Positions 36,016 to 49,870 of a DNA stretch of 64,000 bases are shown here, piece by piece. The stretch's first letter is position 1, and each line of letters begins with the position of its first letter. The notes beneath the pieces were generated by a model. That model searched no databases, was not told the DNA's origin, and saw only the letters and a list, made by a program, of their open reading frames with translations. Origin of the DNA: Eriocheir sinensis (taxonomy: Eukaryota > Arthropoda > Malacostraca > Decapoda > Varunidae); contig NW_026111653.1 in the NCBI RefSeq assembly GCF_024679095.1, positions 124,001-188,000 of the forward strand. Reading direction: 5' to 3'. The position numbers were made by a program, and so were the translations under genes.

Positions 36016-37478
36016 AAGAATATGCAACATACACGTTTACTCATACAAATTTACATTATTTTATTGCTATTTTTGTTTATTTATTTTGATACGAATTACA
36101 TGATTATATGTGTATTTTGTACACATTTTCTTTATTCGTATTTACATTATTTAATGTGTATTTTGTTTATATATTTTCATACAAATTTACGTTTGTATAT
36201 GTGTATTTGTATAAATATTTTGATACAAATTTACTTTATTTCATGTATTTTGTATATATATTTCAATTCAAATTTAGCTTATTTTGTGTGTATTTTGTAT
36301 ATATTTTCATACAAATTTAATTACTTCTGTGTATTTTTTATAGTTTTATATAAATTTACGTTATTTTATGTGTATTTTGTATATTTATATTTATACAAAT
36401 GCACATTCTTTTATTAGTATTTTGTTTATTTATTTTGATACGAATTTACATTATTTTATGTGTATTTTGTATACATTTTTTTACACGTATTTACTTTATT
36501 TTATGTGTATTTTGTATATATATTTTTATAGAAATCTACGTTATTTTATGTGTATTCGTATATATATTTTGAAACAAATTTACATTGTTTTATATGTATT
36601 TTGCATATCTATTTCAATACAAATTTACCTTATTGTATGTGTATTTTGTATATTTATTTTATTACAAATTTAAGTTTTTTATGTATTTTTTGGTATATAA
36701 ATTAAAAAAAAAAATGCGTTATTTTATTGGTATTTTGCTGCTTTATTTTCATACAAATTTACATTATTTTATTAATATTCTGTGTATTTATTTTGATTCG
36801 ATTTTACATTATTCTATTTGTGTTTTGTACATATTTTTTTATACAAATTTACGTTATTTTAAGTGTATTTGTTTATGTATTTTCGTTGAAATTTACATTA
36901 TTTTTGTGTATTTTGTGTATGTATTTCAATACAAATTTACCTAATTTTATGTGTATTTTGTATATTTATTTTCATACAAATTTAAAATATTTTTGTGTCT
37001 TTTTGTATATAGTTTGATACAAATTTAGGTTATTTTATGTGTATTTTGTATATCTATTTTCATAGAAATACACACTCTTTTATTGATATTTTATTTATTT
37101 ATTCTGACGCGAATTTACTTTATTTAATGTGTATTTTGTATATATTTTTAAACGTATTTACATCATTTCATATGTATTTTGTATAGTTTTAAACAAATTT
37201 ATATTATTTAATGTGTATTTTGTATATATATATTTATACAAATACACATTCTTTTATTGGTATTTTGTTTATTTATTTTGATACTAATTTACATTATTTT
37301 ATGTGTATTTTGTATACATTTTTTATACGTATTTACTTAATTTTATGTGTATTTTGTATATATTTTTTTTTATAGAAATCAACCTTATTTCATGTGTATT
37401 CATATATATTTTTTGAAACAAATTTACATTGTTTATATGTATTTTGCATATCTATTTTTGTGTATGTATTTATTTTTG
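36016..37478 (+). repeat. Satellite block 23, forward; second copy of 1.86-kb tandem
   Basis: Forward m20-m27, m1 (36400), m2-m10, fused m11/m12 (36845), m13-m16, m1 (37068, ATAGAAATACACACTC), m2 (GACGCGAATTT), m3, the short AAACAAATTTATATTATTTA unit, m1 (37240), m2-m5. It is also a direct relative of 20.85-21.59 kb in block 11. The right edge is switch point 'd' (ATTTTTGTTATACATAGAAT), the inner end of the right palindrome arm. Confidence 0.86.
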
Positions 37479-38415
37479 TTATACATAGAATAATGTAAAA
37501 TCGTATCAAAATAAGTACACAGAATATCAATAAAATAATTTAAATTTGTATGAAAATAAAGATGCAAAATACCCATAAGATAAAGCATATTTTTTTTTAA
37601 ATACATATACAAAAATACACATAGAATAATTAAATTTGTATTAAAATTAATATACAAAATGCACACATCCAATAAGGTAAATTTGTATTGAAAAAAAAAA
37701 CGCAAAATACAAATAAAACAGTGTAAATTTGTTTCAAAATATATATACGAATACACATAAAATAACGTAGATTTCTATAGAAATATATATACAAAATACA
37801 CATGAAATTATGTAAATACGTATAAAATATATATATAAAATACATATTAAGTAATGTAAATTCGTGACAAAATAAATAAACAAAATATCATGATGTATTT
37901 GTATGAAAATAAATAATAGATAATAAATTTGTATGTAATATATATGCAAGATACATTTAAATAATGTAAATATGTATAAAAGAAAATATATACAAAAAAC
38001 AAATAGAATAATGTAAAATCGTATCAAAATAAATACACCGAATATTAATAAAATAATGTAAATTTGTATGAAAATAAAGATGCAAAATTCCCATCAAATA
38101 GCGCATTTCTTATAAAAATATATATACCAAAATACACATAAAATATTTAAATTTGTATTGAAATAAATATACAAAATGCACATACAATAAGGTAAACTTC
38201 TATTCAAAGAAATATGCAAAAATACATATAAAACAATGTAAATTTGTTTCAAAATATATATACGAATACACATTAAATAACGTAGATTTCTATAAAAATA
38301 TATATAAAAAATACGCATAAAATTAAGTAAATACGTATAAAAAAATGTAAACAAAATACACATAAAAAAATGTAAATTCGAAACAAAATAAATAAACAAA
38401 ATACCAATAAAAGAA
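37479..38415 (-). repeat. Satellite block 24, reverse orientation
   Basis: Reverse m10, m9, m8, m7, m6 (A10 run near 37694), m5-m2, truncated m1, the inverted bypass (AATAGATAATAAATTTG at 37912), m11, m10, m9, m8 (GCGCATTTC), m7-m2, m1 (38410). It mirrors 28.34-29.39 kb only partly; the closer relatives are block 12 and the m9-m1 run at 41.2-41.58 kb. The right edge is switch point 'e' inverted. Confidence 0.83.
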
Positions 38416-39425
38416 TGTATATCTATTTATTTTAATACAAAATCAAATAGTTTATGTTTTTTCGTATATATATTTTTATAAAAAATGGGTATTTTGCATC
38501 TTAATTTTCATACAAATTTACATTATTTTATTAATATTTTCTGTATTTATTTTGATACGATTTTACATTATTTTATTTATGTTTTGTATATATTTTTTTA
38601 TACATATTTACATTATTTAATGTGTTTTTTGTATATATATTTGATACATATTTACGTTATTTTAAGTTATTTTATGTGTATTTGTTTATATATTTTGACA
38701 CAATTTACAATATTTATTGGTATTTTGTATATATATTTCAAAAGAAATTTACCTAGTTTTATATGTATTTTGAATATCTATTTTCATACAAACTCAAATT
38801 ATTTTATGTATTTTGTATATATTTCAATACAAATTTTAGTTATGTTATGTGTATTTTGTAAATATATTTTCATTTAAATATATATTATTTTATTGGTATT
38901 TTGTTGATTTATATTGATGAATTTACATTATTTTATATGTACTTTGTATATATATTTTATACGCATTAACATTATTTAATATTTATTTTGAATATATAAT
39001 TTTATACAAATTCATGGTATTTTATGTGTATTTGTATATATATTTTCATAAATTAACATTATTTTATGTGTATTTTGTACATATATTTCATTACAAATTT
39101 ACCTTATTTTATGTTTATTTGTATGTGTATTTTGTACATTTATATTTATACAAATACACATTCTTTATTGGTATTTTGTTTATTTATTTTATTTAGAGTT
39201 TACATTATTTTATGTATATTTTGTTTACATTTTTACGTATTTATTTATTTTATGTGTATTTTGTATATATATTTTATAGAAATTATTTTATGTATTCGTA
39301 TATATTTTGAAACAAATTTACATTGTTTTATATGTATTTTTGCATATCTCTTTCAATAGAAGTTTACCTTATTGTATGTGCATTTTGTATATTTATTTCA
39401 ACCCAATTTAAATATTTTGTGTGTA
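38416..39425 (+). repeat. Satellite block 25, forward orientation
   Basis: Forward variant m7, m8 fused (AAAAAATGGGTATTTTGC at 38481), m9-m11, m14-like units, r-chain (38880-39120), m1 (39155), m2-m7, ending at switch point 'f' inverted (GTGTATACATGTACAAAAAA). It mirrors 27.3-28.34 kb and is a direct sister of block 27, 3.18 kb downstream. Confidence 0.86.
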
Positions 39426-41580
39426 TACATGTACAAAAAATACATAAAATAATGTAGATTTGTATGAAATGAAAACAAATACATTTTATATAAAATATAT
39501 ATACAAAATACACATAGAATAATGTAAAATCATATTAAAATAAATACACAGAATATCAATAAAATAATGTAAATTTGTATGAAAATAAAGATGCAAAATA
39601 CCCATAAAATAAAGCATATTTATATAAAAATACATATACAAAAATACACATAGATTAATCAAATTTGTATTAAAATTAATATACAAAATGCACATACAAT
39701 AAGGTAAATTTGTATTGAAAAAATATGCAAAATACACATAAAACAATGTAAATTTGTTTCAAAATATATATACGAATACACATAAAATAACGCAGATTTC
39801 TATAGAAATATATATACAAAATACACTTGAAATAATGTAAATACGTATAAAAATATATATACAAAATACACATTAAATAATGTTAATTCGTGTCAAAATA
39901 AATAAACAAAATATCATGAAAAGAATGTGTATTTGTATGAAAAAAAGATATACAAAATACACATAAAATAACCTAAATTTGTATAAAACTATAAACAAAA
40001 ATACACAAAAATAATTTAAACTTGTATGAAAATAAATATACAAAAAACATATAAAATTAGGTAAATTTGTATTGAAATACATATACAAAATACACATAAA
40101 ATAATGTAAATTTGAATGAAAATATATAAACATATAGACTTAAAATAACGTAAATTTGTATCAAATATATATACAAAAAACACATTAAATAATGTAAATA
40201 TGTATAAAAAAATATATACTAAACACAAATAAAATAATGTAAAATCGTATCAAAATAAATACAGAAAATATTAATAAAATAATGTAAATTTGTATGAAAA
40301 TTAAGATGCAAAATACCCATAAAATAACGCATTTTTTATAAAAATATATATACGAAAAAACATAAAATATTTGATTTTGTATTAAAATAAATAGATATAC
40401 AAAATACACATAAAATAAGCTAAATTAAATGAAAAATATATACAAAATACACATAGAATAATGTAAAATCGTATCAAAATAAATACACAGAATATCAATA
40501 AAATAATGTAATTTTGTATGAAAATAAAGATGCAAAATACCCATAAAATAAAGCATATTTTTTTAAAAATACATATACAAAAATACTCATAGAATAATTA
40601 AATTTGTATTAAAATTAATATACAAAATGCACGTACAATAAGGTAAATTTGTATTGAAAAAATATACAAAATGCACATTAAAGCGTAAATTTGTTTAAAA
40701 ATCTATATACGAATACACATAAAATAACGTAGATTTCTATAGAAATATATATACAAAATACACATGAAATGATGTAAATACGTATAAAAATATATATATA
40801 CAAAATACACATTAAATAATTTAAATTCTCGTCAAAATAAATAAACAAAATATCAATAAAAGAATGTGTATTTGTATGAAAATAGATATACAAAATACTC
40901 ATAAAATAACCTAAGTTTGAATAAAACTATATACAAAAATACACAAAAATAATTTAAATTTGTATGAAAATAAATATACAAAATACACATAAAATTAGGT
41001 AGATTTGTATTGAAATACATATACAAAATACATATAAAATAATGGAAATTTGAATGAAAATATATAAACATATACACTTAAAATAACGTAAATTTGTATC
41101 AAATATATATACAAAATACTAATTAAATAATGTAAATATGTATAAAAAAATATATACAAAACACAAATAGAATAATGTAAAATCGTATCAAAATAAATAC
41201 CACGAATATTAATAAAATAATGTAAATTTGTATGAAAATAAAGATGCAAAATTCCCATCAAATAGCGCATTTCTTATAAAAATATATATACCAATATACA
41301 CATTAAATATTTAAATTTGTATTGAAATAAATATACAAAATGCACATACAATAAAGTAAACTTCTATTGAAAGAAATATGCAAAAATACATATAAAACAA
41401 TGTAAATTTGTTTCAAAATATATATACGAATACACATAAAATAACGTAGATTTCTATAAAAATATATATACAAAATAATACATAAAATTAAGTAAATACG
41501 TATAAAAAATGTAAAGAAAATACACATAAAATAATGTAAATTCGAAACAAAATAAATAAACAAAATACCAATAAAAGAAT
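39426..41580 (-). repeat. Satellite block 26, reverse; first copy of 3.18-kb tandem
   Basis: Reverse m10, m9, m8, m7-m2, m1 (39922), m16-m8, variant m7, m10-m2, m1 (40862), m16-m9, m8, m7-m2, m1 (41575). The m2-m3 slot near 40795 has only about 12 bp of TA. The first 800 bp are nearly identical to 42606-43400. The right edge is switch point 'e' inverted. Confidence 0.88.
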
Positions 41581-42605
41581 GTATATCTATTTATTTTAAT
41601 ACAAAATCAAATATTTTATGTTTTTTCGTATATATATTTTATAAAATGCGTTATTTTATGGGTATATTGCATCTTAATTTTCATACAAATTTACATTATT
41701 TTATTAATATTTTCTGTATTTATTTTGATACGATTTTACATTATTTTATTTATGTTTTGTATATATTTTTTATACATATTTACATTATTTAATGTGTTTT
41801 TGTATATATTTGATACATATTTACGTTATTTTGGGTTATTTTATGTGTATTTGTTTATATATTTTGACACAAATTTACAATATTTTATGGGTGTTTTGTA
41901 TATATATTTCAAAAGAAATTTACCTAGTTTTATATGTATTTTGAATATCTATTTTCATACAAACTCAAATTATTTTATGTATTTTGTATATATTTCAATA
42001 CAAATTTTAGTTATGATATGTATTTTGTAAATCTATTTTCATTCAAATATATATTATTTTATTGGTATTTTGTTGATTTATATTGATACGAATTTACATT
42101 ATTTTATATGTACTTTGTATATATATTTTATACGCATTAACATTATTTAATATTTATTTTGAATATATAATTTTATACAAATCATGGTATTTATGTGTAT
42201 TTGTATATATATTTTCATATAAATTTACATTATTTTATGTGTATTTTGTACATATATTTCATTACAAATTTACCTATTTTATGTTTATTTTGTATGTGTA
42301 TTTTGTACATTTATATTTACAAATACACATTCTTTTATTATTTTGTTTATTTATTTTGTTTCGAGTTTATTATTTTATGTGTATTTTGTTTACATTTTTT
42401 ATACGTATTTATTTATTTATGTATTTTGTATATATATTTTTAGAAATTCTACGTTATTTTATATGTATTCGTATATATATTTTGAAACAAATTTACATTG
42501 TTTTATATGTATTTTTGCATATCTCTTTCAATAGAAGTTTACCTTATTGTATGTGCATTTTGTATATTTATTTCAATACAAATTTAAATATTTTATGTGT
42601 ATACA
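41581..42605 (+). repeat. Satellite block 27, forward; sister of block 25
   Basis: Same unit order as block 25: variant m7, m8-m11, m14-like, r-chain (42040-42290), m1 (42325), m2-m7. It ends at switch point 'f' inverted (GTGTATACATGTACGAAAAA). Several monomers between 42.2 and 42.45 kb have lost one or two bases relative to block 25. Blocks 26+27 form one copy and blocks 28+29 the next. Confidence 0.86.
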
Positions 42606-43942
42606 TGTACGAAAAATACATAAAATAATGTAGATTTGTAAGAAATGAAAACAAATACATTTTATATAAAATATATATAAAAAATACACATAGAATAATG
42701 TAAAATCATATTAAAATAAATACACAGAATATCAATAAAATAATGTAAATTTGTATGAAAATAAAGATGCAAAATACCCATAAAATAAAGCATATTTATA
42801 TAAAAATACATATACAAAAATACACATAGATTAATCAAATTTGTATTAAAATTAATATACAAAATGCACATACAATAAGGTAAATTTGTATTGAAAAAAT
42901 ATGCAAAATACACATAAAACAATGTAAATTTGTTTCAAAATATATATACGAATACACATAAAATAACGCAGATTTCTATAGAAATATATATACAAAATAC
43001 ACTTGAAATAATGTAAATACGTAAAAAAATATATATACAAAATACACATTATATAATGTTAATTCGTGTCAAAATAAATAAACAAAATATCATGAAAAGA
43101 ATGTGTATTTGTATGAAAATAGATATACAAAATAATAATAACATAAATTTGTATAAAACTATAAAAAAAATACACAAAAATAATTTAAACTTGTATGAAA
43201 ATAAATATACAAAAAACATAAAATTAGGTAAATTTGTATTGAAATACATATACAAAATACACATAAAATAATGTAAATTTGAATGAAAATATATAAACAT
43301 ATAGACTTAAAATAACGTAAATTTGTATCAAATATATATGCAAAAAACACATTAAATAATGTAAATATGTATAAAAAAATATATACTAAACACAAATAAA
43401 ATAATGTAAAATCGTATCAAAATAAATACAGAAAATATTAATAAAATAATGTAAATTTGTATGAAAATTAAGATGCAAAATACCCATAAAATAACGCATT
43501 TTTTATAAAAATATATATACGAAAAAACATAAAATATTTGATTTTGTATTAAAATAAATATATATACAAAATAAGCTAAATTAAATGAAAAATATATAGA
43601 AAATACATATAGAATAATGTAAAATCGTATCAAAATAAATACACAGAATATCAATAAAATAATGTAATTTTGTATGAAAATAGAGATGCAAAATACCCAT
43701 AAAATAAAGCATATTTTTTTAAAAATACATATACAAAAATACACATATAATAATTAAATTTGTATTAAAATTAATATACAAAATGCACGTACAATAAGGT
43801 AAATTTGTATTGAAAAAATATACAAAATGCACATTAAAGCGTAAATTTGTTTAAAAATCTATATACGAATACACATAAAATAACGAAGATTTCTATAGAA
43901 ATATATATACAAAATACACATGAAATGATGTAAATACGTATA

Positions 43943-43998
<56 letters not shown>

Positions 43999-44842
43999 AA
44001 ATACACATTAAATAATTTAAATTCTCTTCAAAATAAATATAGAAAATCTCTATAAAAGAATGTGTATTTGTATGAAAATAGATATACAAAATACTCATAA
44101 AATAACCTAAGTTTGTATAAAACTATATACAAAAATACACAAAAATAATTTAAATTTGTATGAAAATAAATATACAAAATACACATAAAATTAGGTAGAT
44201 TTGTATTGAAATACATATACAAAATACACATAAAATAATGGAAATTTGAATGAAAATATATAAACATATACACTTAAAATAACGTAAATTTGTATCAAAT
44301 ATATATACAAAATACTAATTAAATAATGTAAATATGTATAAAAAATATATACAAAACACAAATAGAATAATGTAAAATCGTATCAAAATAAATACACAGA
44401 ATATTAACTAAATAATGTAAATTTGTATGAAAATAAAGATGCAAAATAGCCATAAAATAACGAATTTTTTATAAAAATATATATATACCAAAATACACAT
44501 AAAATATTAAAATTTGTATTAAAATAAATATAAAAAATGCACATACTGTAAGGTAAATTTGTATTGAAATAGATATGCAAAATACATATAAAACAATGTA
44601 AATTTGTTTCAAAATATATATACGAATACACATAAAATAACGTTGATTTCTATAAAATATATACAAAATACACATAAAATGAAGTAAATACGTATAAAAA
44701 AATGAATACAAAATACACATAAAAATCGTATCAAAATAAATAAACAAAATATCAGTAAAAGAATGTGTATTTGTATAAATATACAAAATACACATAAAAT
44801 ATCGTAAATTTGTATAAAACTATATACAAAAATACACAGAAC
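42606..44842 (-). repeat. Satellite block 28, reverse; second copy of 3.18-kb tandem
   Basis: Matches block 26 unit for unit. Differences are a shortened m16 near 43130, a shorter variant m7/m25 stretch near 43560, and a TA tract at 43946-43995 where block 26 has none. Reverse m1 units start at 43097, 44057 and 44760; the last two are 703 bp apart, one full 16-monomer turn. The right edge joins reverse m15/m26 to forward m1 (CACAGAACAAATACACATTC), the inverse of the switch at 22291. Confidence 0.88.
43946..43995. repeat. (TA)n microsatellite, about 50 bp
   Basis: TA run between reverse m3 (GATGTAAATACGTATAAAA) and reverse m2 (TACAAAATACACATTAAAT). The tandem sister at 40790 has only a 12-bp TA stretch, so the expansion arose, or the sister contracted, after the 3.18-kb duplication. 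Confidence 0.95.
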
Positions 44843-45793
44843 AAATACACATTCTTTTATTGGTATTTTGTTTATTTATTTTGTTTCGAATTTATATTAT
44901 TTTATGTGTATTTTGTTTACATTTTTTTATACGTATTTACCTAGTTTTATGTGTATTTTGTATATATATTTTTATAGAAATCTACGTTATTTTATGTGTA
45001 TTCGTATATATATTTTGAAACAAATTTACAATTTTTTATATGTATTTTTGCATATCTCTTTCAACAGAAGTTTACCTTATTGTATGTGCATTTTGTATAT
45101 TTATTTCAATACAAATTTAAATATTTTATGTGTATTTTGGTATATATATTTTTATAAGAAATGCGCTATTTGATGGGAATTTTGCATCTTTATTTTCATA
45201 CAAATTTACATTATTTTATTAATATTCGGTGTATTTATTTTGATACGATTTTACATTATTCTATTTGTTTTTTGTATATATATTTTTTATACATATTTAC
45301 ATTATTTAATGTGTATCTTGCATATATATTACATACAAATTTATTATCTATTATTTATTTTCATACAAATACACATTCTTTTCATGATATTTTGTTTATT
45401 TATTTTGTCACGAATTTACATTACTTAATATGTATTTTATATATATATTTTTATACGTATTTACATAATTTCATGTGTATTTTGTATATATATTTCTATA
45501 GAAATCTACGTTATTTTATGTGTATTCGTATATATATTTTGAAACAAATTTACAGTTTTATTTGTATTTTGCGTTTTTTTTTTCAATACAAATTTACCTT
45601 ATTGAATGAGTGCATTTTGTATATTAATTTTAATACAAATTTAATTATTCTATGTGTATTTTTGTATATGTATTTTTAAAAAAAATATGCTTTATCTTAT
45701 GGGTATTTTGCATCTTTATTTTCATACAAATTTAAATTATTTTATTGATATTCTGTGTACCTATTTTGATACGATTTTACATTATTCTATGTA
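44843..45793 (+). repeat. Satellite block 29, forward orientation
   Basis: Forward m1 (44845), m2 (TTTCGAATTTATATT), m3-m11, bypass (about 45342), m1 (45368), m2-m5, m6 (with a T9 run near 45574), m7-m10. It ends at switch point 'd' (CTATGTATAACAAAATAAAT). It mirrors block 12 (21.59-22.29 kb). Confidence 0.86.
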
Positions 45794-47532
45794 TAACAAA
45801 ATAAATACAGAATACACAAAAAAAGATATGCAAAATACATATAAACAATGTAAATTTGTTTCAAAATATATATACGAATACACATGAAATAAGGTAGATT
45901 TCTATAAAATATATATACAAAATACATATGAAATTATGTAAATACGTATAAAAATATATACAAAATACATATCAAATAATGTAAATTAGTGTCAAAATAA
46001 ATAAACAAAATATCATAAAAGAATGTGTATTTGTATAAATATATATATACAAAATACACATTAAATAATATAAATTTGTTTAAACTATACAAATAAATAA
46101 ATAATAATGTAAATTCGTATCAAAATAAATACACCGAATATTAATAAAATTATGTAAATTTGTATGAAAATAAAGATGCAAAATTCCCATAAAATAGCGC
46201 ATTTCTTATAAAAATATATATACCAAAATACACATAAAATATTTAAATTTGCATTGAAATAAATATACAAAATGCACATACAATAAGGTAAATTTGTATT
46301 GAAAGAGATATGCAAAAATACATATAAAACAATGTAAATTTGTTTCAAAATATATATACGAATACAAATAAAAAAACGTAGATTTCTATAAAAATATATA
46401 TACAAAATACACATAAAATTAAGTAAATACGCATAAAAAAATGTATACAAAATACACATAAAATAATGTAATTTCGATTTAAAATAAATGTAAATTTGAA
46501 TGAAAATATAAAAACAAATACACTTAAAATAACGTAAATTTGTATAAAATATATATGCAAGATACACATTAAATAATGTAAATGTGTATAAAAAATATAT
46601 ACAAAAAACAAATAGAATAATGTAAAATCGTATCAAAATATATACACAGAATATCAATAAAATAATGTAAATTTGTATGAAAATAAAGATGCAAAATTCC
46701 CAAAAATTATCGCATTTTTTATAAAAATATATATACCAAAATACACATAAAATATTTAAATTTGTATTGAAATAAATATACAAAATGCATATACAGTAAG
46801 GTAAATTTGTATTAAAAGAGATATTCAAAAATACATATAAAACAATGTAAATTTGTTTCAAAATATATATACGAATACACATAAAATAAAGTAGATTTCT
46901 ATAGAAATATATATACAAAAAACATATGAAATTATGTAAATACGTATAAAAATATATATACAAAATACATATCAAATAATGTAAATTCGTGTCAAAATAA
47001 ATAAACAAAATATCATGTAAAGAATGTGTATTTGTATAAAAATAGATAATAGATAATAAATTTGTATAAAATATATATGCAAGATACTCATTAAATAATG
47101 TAAATATGTATAAAAAGTATATACAAAAAACAAATAGAATAATGTAAATTCGTATCAAAATAAATACACCGAATATTAATAAAATAATGTAAATTTGTAT
47201 GAAAATAAAGATGCAAAATTCCCATAAAATAGCGCATTTCTTATAAAATATATATACCAAAATACACATAAAGTATTTAAATTTGTATTGAAATAAATAT
47301 ACAAAATGCACATACAATAAGGTAAATTTGTATTGAAAGAGATATGCAAAAATACATATAAAACAATGTAAATTTGTTTCAAAATATATATACGAATACA
47401 AATAAAAAAACGTAGATTTCTATAAAAATATATATACAAAATAAATATATATATAATAAATATATATATAAAAAAAATGTATACAAAATACACATAAAAT
47501 AATGTAAATTCGATTTAAAATAAATAAACAAA
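45794..47532 (-). repeat. Satellite block 30, reverse; copy of the 2.66-kb super-repeat
   Basis: Reverse m5-m1 (46030), a stub joining to m10/m9 (46110), m8 (GCGCATTTC 46196), m7-m3, an m2-to-m13 fusion (46470-46500), m12, m11, m10, m9, variant m8 (ATTATCGCATTT 46707), m7-m1 (47020), bypass (47043), m11-m2. Positions 46.1-47.4 kb are a direct copy of 60.1-61.4 kb and 62.85-63.97 kb. It contains the longest open frame of the window, which I reject as coding. At 47440-47470 an irregular ATATATATAATAAATAT patch replaces m3. Confidence 0.87.
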
Positions 47533-48325
47533 ATTTAGCTTATATCGTGTGTATTTTGTATATATTTTCATACAAATTTAATTACTTCTGTGTATTTTTG
47601 TATATAGTTTTATATAAATTTACGTTATTTTATGTGTATTTTGTATATTTATATTCATACAAATACACATTCTTTTATTGGTATTTTGTTTATTTATTTT
47701 CATACGAATTTATATTATTTTATGTGTATCTTGTATACATTTTTTTATACGTATTTATTTCATTTTATGTGTATTTTGTATATATATTTTTATAGAAATC
47801 TACGTTATTTTATGTGTATTCGTATACATATTTTGAAACAAATTTACATTGCTTTATATGTATTTTGCGTATCTATTTCAATACAAATTTACCTTATTGT
47901 ATGTGTTTTTTATATATTTATTTTAATACAAATCTAATATTTTTATGTGTATTTTGGTATATATATTTTTATAAATAAAAAAATGCTTTATTTTATGGGT
48001 ATTTTGCCTCTTTATTTTCATACAAATTTACATTATTTTATTAATATTCTGTGTATTTATTTTGATACGATTTTACATTATTCTATTTGTGTTTTGTATA
48101 TATTTTTTTTTCCAAATTTACGTTATTTTAAGTGTATTTGTTTATGTATTTTCAATCAAATTTACATTATTTTATGTGTATTTTGTATATGTATTTCCAT
48201 ACAAATTGACCTAATTTTATGTGTATTTTGTATATTTATTTTCATACAAATTTAAAATATTTTTGTGTATTTTTGTATATAGTTTGATACAAATTTAGGT
48301 TATTTTATGTGTATTTTGAATATCT
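47533..48325 (+). repeat. Satellite block 31, forward orientation
   Basis: Forward m25 (truncated), m26, m27, m1 (47665), m2-m10, a fused m11/m12 with altered bases (TTTTTTTTCCAAATTTACG near 48105), m13-m16. It mirrors 19.12-19.74 kb, which is shorter because m16-m11 are mostly missing there. The right edge is AATATCTATTAAATATATAT. Confidence 0.86.
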
Positions 48326-49870
48326 ATTAAATATATATACAAAATATATATGAAATTATGTAAATACGTATAAAAATATATATACAAAATACATATCAAA
48401 TAATGTAAATTCGAGTCAAAATAAATAAACAAAATATCATGAAAAGAATGTGTATTTGTATGAAAATATATAATAGATAATAAATTTGTATAAAATATAT
48501 ATGCAAGATACACATTAAATAATGTAAATATGTATAAAAAAAAGTATATACAAAAAACAAATAGAATAATGTAAAATCGTATCAAAATAAATACACCGAA
48601 TATTAATAAAATAATGTAAATTTGTATGAAAATAAAGATGGAAAATTCGCATAAAATAGCGCATTTCATATAAAAATATATATACCAAAATACACATAAA
48701 ATTTTTAAATTTGTATTGAAATAAATATACAAAATGCATATACAATAAGGTAAATTTGTATTGAAAGAGATATGCAAAAATACATATAAAACAATGTAAA
48801 TTTGTTTCAAAATATATATACGAATACAAATAAAAAAACGTAGATTTCTACAAAAATATATACAAAATACACATAAAATTAAGTAAATACGTATAAAAAA
48901 ATGTATTCAAAATACACATCAAATAATGTAAATTCGAATTAAAATAAATAAACATAATACCAATAAAAGAATGTGTATTTGAATAATTATAAATATACAA
49001 AATACACATACAAAATAAACATAAAATAAGGTAGATTTGTAATAAAATATATGTACAAAATACACATACAATAATGTAAATTTATATGAAAATATATATA
49101 CAAATGCACATAAAATATCATGAATTTGTATAAAAAATTATATTCAAAATAAATATTAAATAATGTAAGAGCGTATAAAAATATATATACAAAGTACATA
49201 TAAAATGAAAATTAAGATGCAAAATACCTATAAAATAATGCATTTTTTTAAAAAATTATTGATACCAAAATACACATAAAATATTTGAACTTGTATTAAA
49301 ATAAATATACAAAATGCACATACAATAAGGTAAATTTGTATTGAAATAGATATGGAAAATACATATAAAATAATGTAAATTTGTTTCAAAATATATATAC
49401 GAATACACATAAAATAACGTAGATTTCTATAAAAATACATATACAAAATACATATAAAATTAAGTAAATACGTATAAAAAAATGTATACAAAATACACAT
49501 AAAATAATGTAAATTCGTATAAATGTAAATAAACAATATACCAATAAAAGAACGTGTATATACAAAATACTCATAAAATAAGCTAAATTTGATTTGAAAT
49601 ATATATACAAAATACATAAAATAATGTAAATTTGTATCAAAATACTTATACAAATACACATATAATAACGTAAATTTGTATAAAAATATATAAACAAAAT
49701 ACACATTAAATAATGTAAATACGTATAAAAAATGTACAAAATACACAAATAATCATGTAATTCGTATCAAAATAAATAGACAAAATACCAATAAAATAAT
49801 GTAAATTTCTATGAGAAAACATATACAAAATACACATAAATAACGCAAATATCAATAAAAATATATATAA
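48326..49870 (-). repeat. Satellite block 32, reverse orientation
   Basis: Reverse m3, m2, m1 (48445), bypass (48470), m11-m2, m1 (48970), r-chain (49010-49205), then an abrupt join to m8 (49215-49245), m7-m3, m2, truncated m1, m25-m20. It mirrors block 9 unit for unit, including the r-chain/m8 join. The right edge is switch point 'g' (ATATAATATAATATATTTTT). Confidence 0.86.

Larger units (their letters stand above)
29393..37478. repeat. Rearranged core between the palindrome arms
   Basis: Eight kilobases made of the same satellite (blocks 18-23) but without mirror symmetry at kilobase scale. It holds a direct relative of 49.87-51.8 kb (30.53-32.4 kb), a forward-reverse-forward arrangement using switch points 'a' and 'b' like that at 2.0-2.9 kb, and a 1.86-kb direct tandem (34.16-36.02 and 36.02-37.4 kb). 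No non-satellite spacer is visible. Confidence 0.75.
39426..45793. repeat. Tandem segmental duplication, two copies of about 3.18 kb
   Basis: Copy 1 is 39426-42605 and copy 2 is 42606-45793; each consists of a reverse block followed by a forward block. Both begin with the same switch point 'f' and share identical-looking stretches of hundreds of bases (for example 39490-39900 and 42665-43075). The copies differ by the TA tract at 43946, and at their 3' ends: copy 1 uses switch 'e', copy 2 uses the m15-to-m1 switch. Confidence 0.85.

Noticed and set aside
29393..37478. A transposon core between the palindrome arms
   Set aside because: The core is the same satellite; no transposase-like or other non-repeat sequence, no terminal motif and no target-site duplication could be found.
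46085..47401. A 438-codon minus-strand open frame and many others of 60-220 codons (e.g. 5519-6169 +, 33343-34014 -, 13468-14013 +)
   Set aside because: All translate the same 44-45 bp satellite as Tyr/Ile/Phe/Cys-rich periodic peptide. They appear in several frames of the same DNA, show no domain or conserved motif, and are broken by frame-shifting indels in sister copies.
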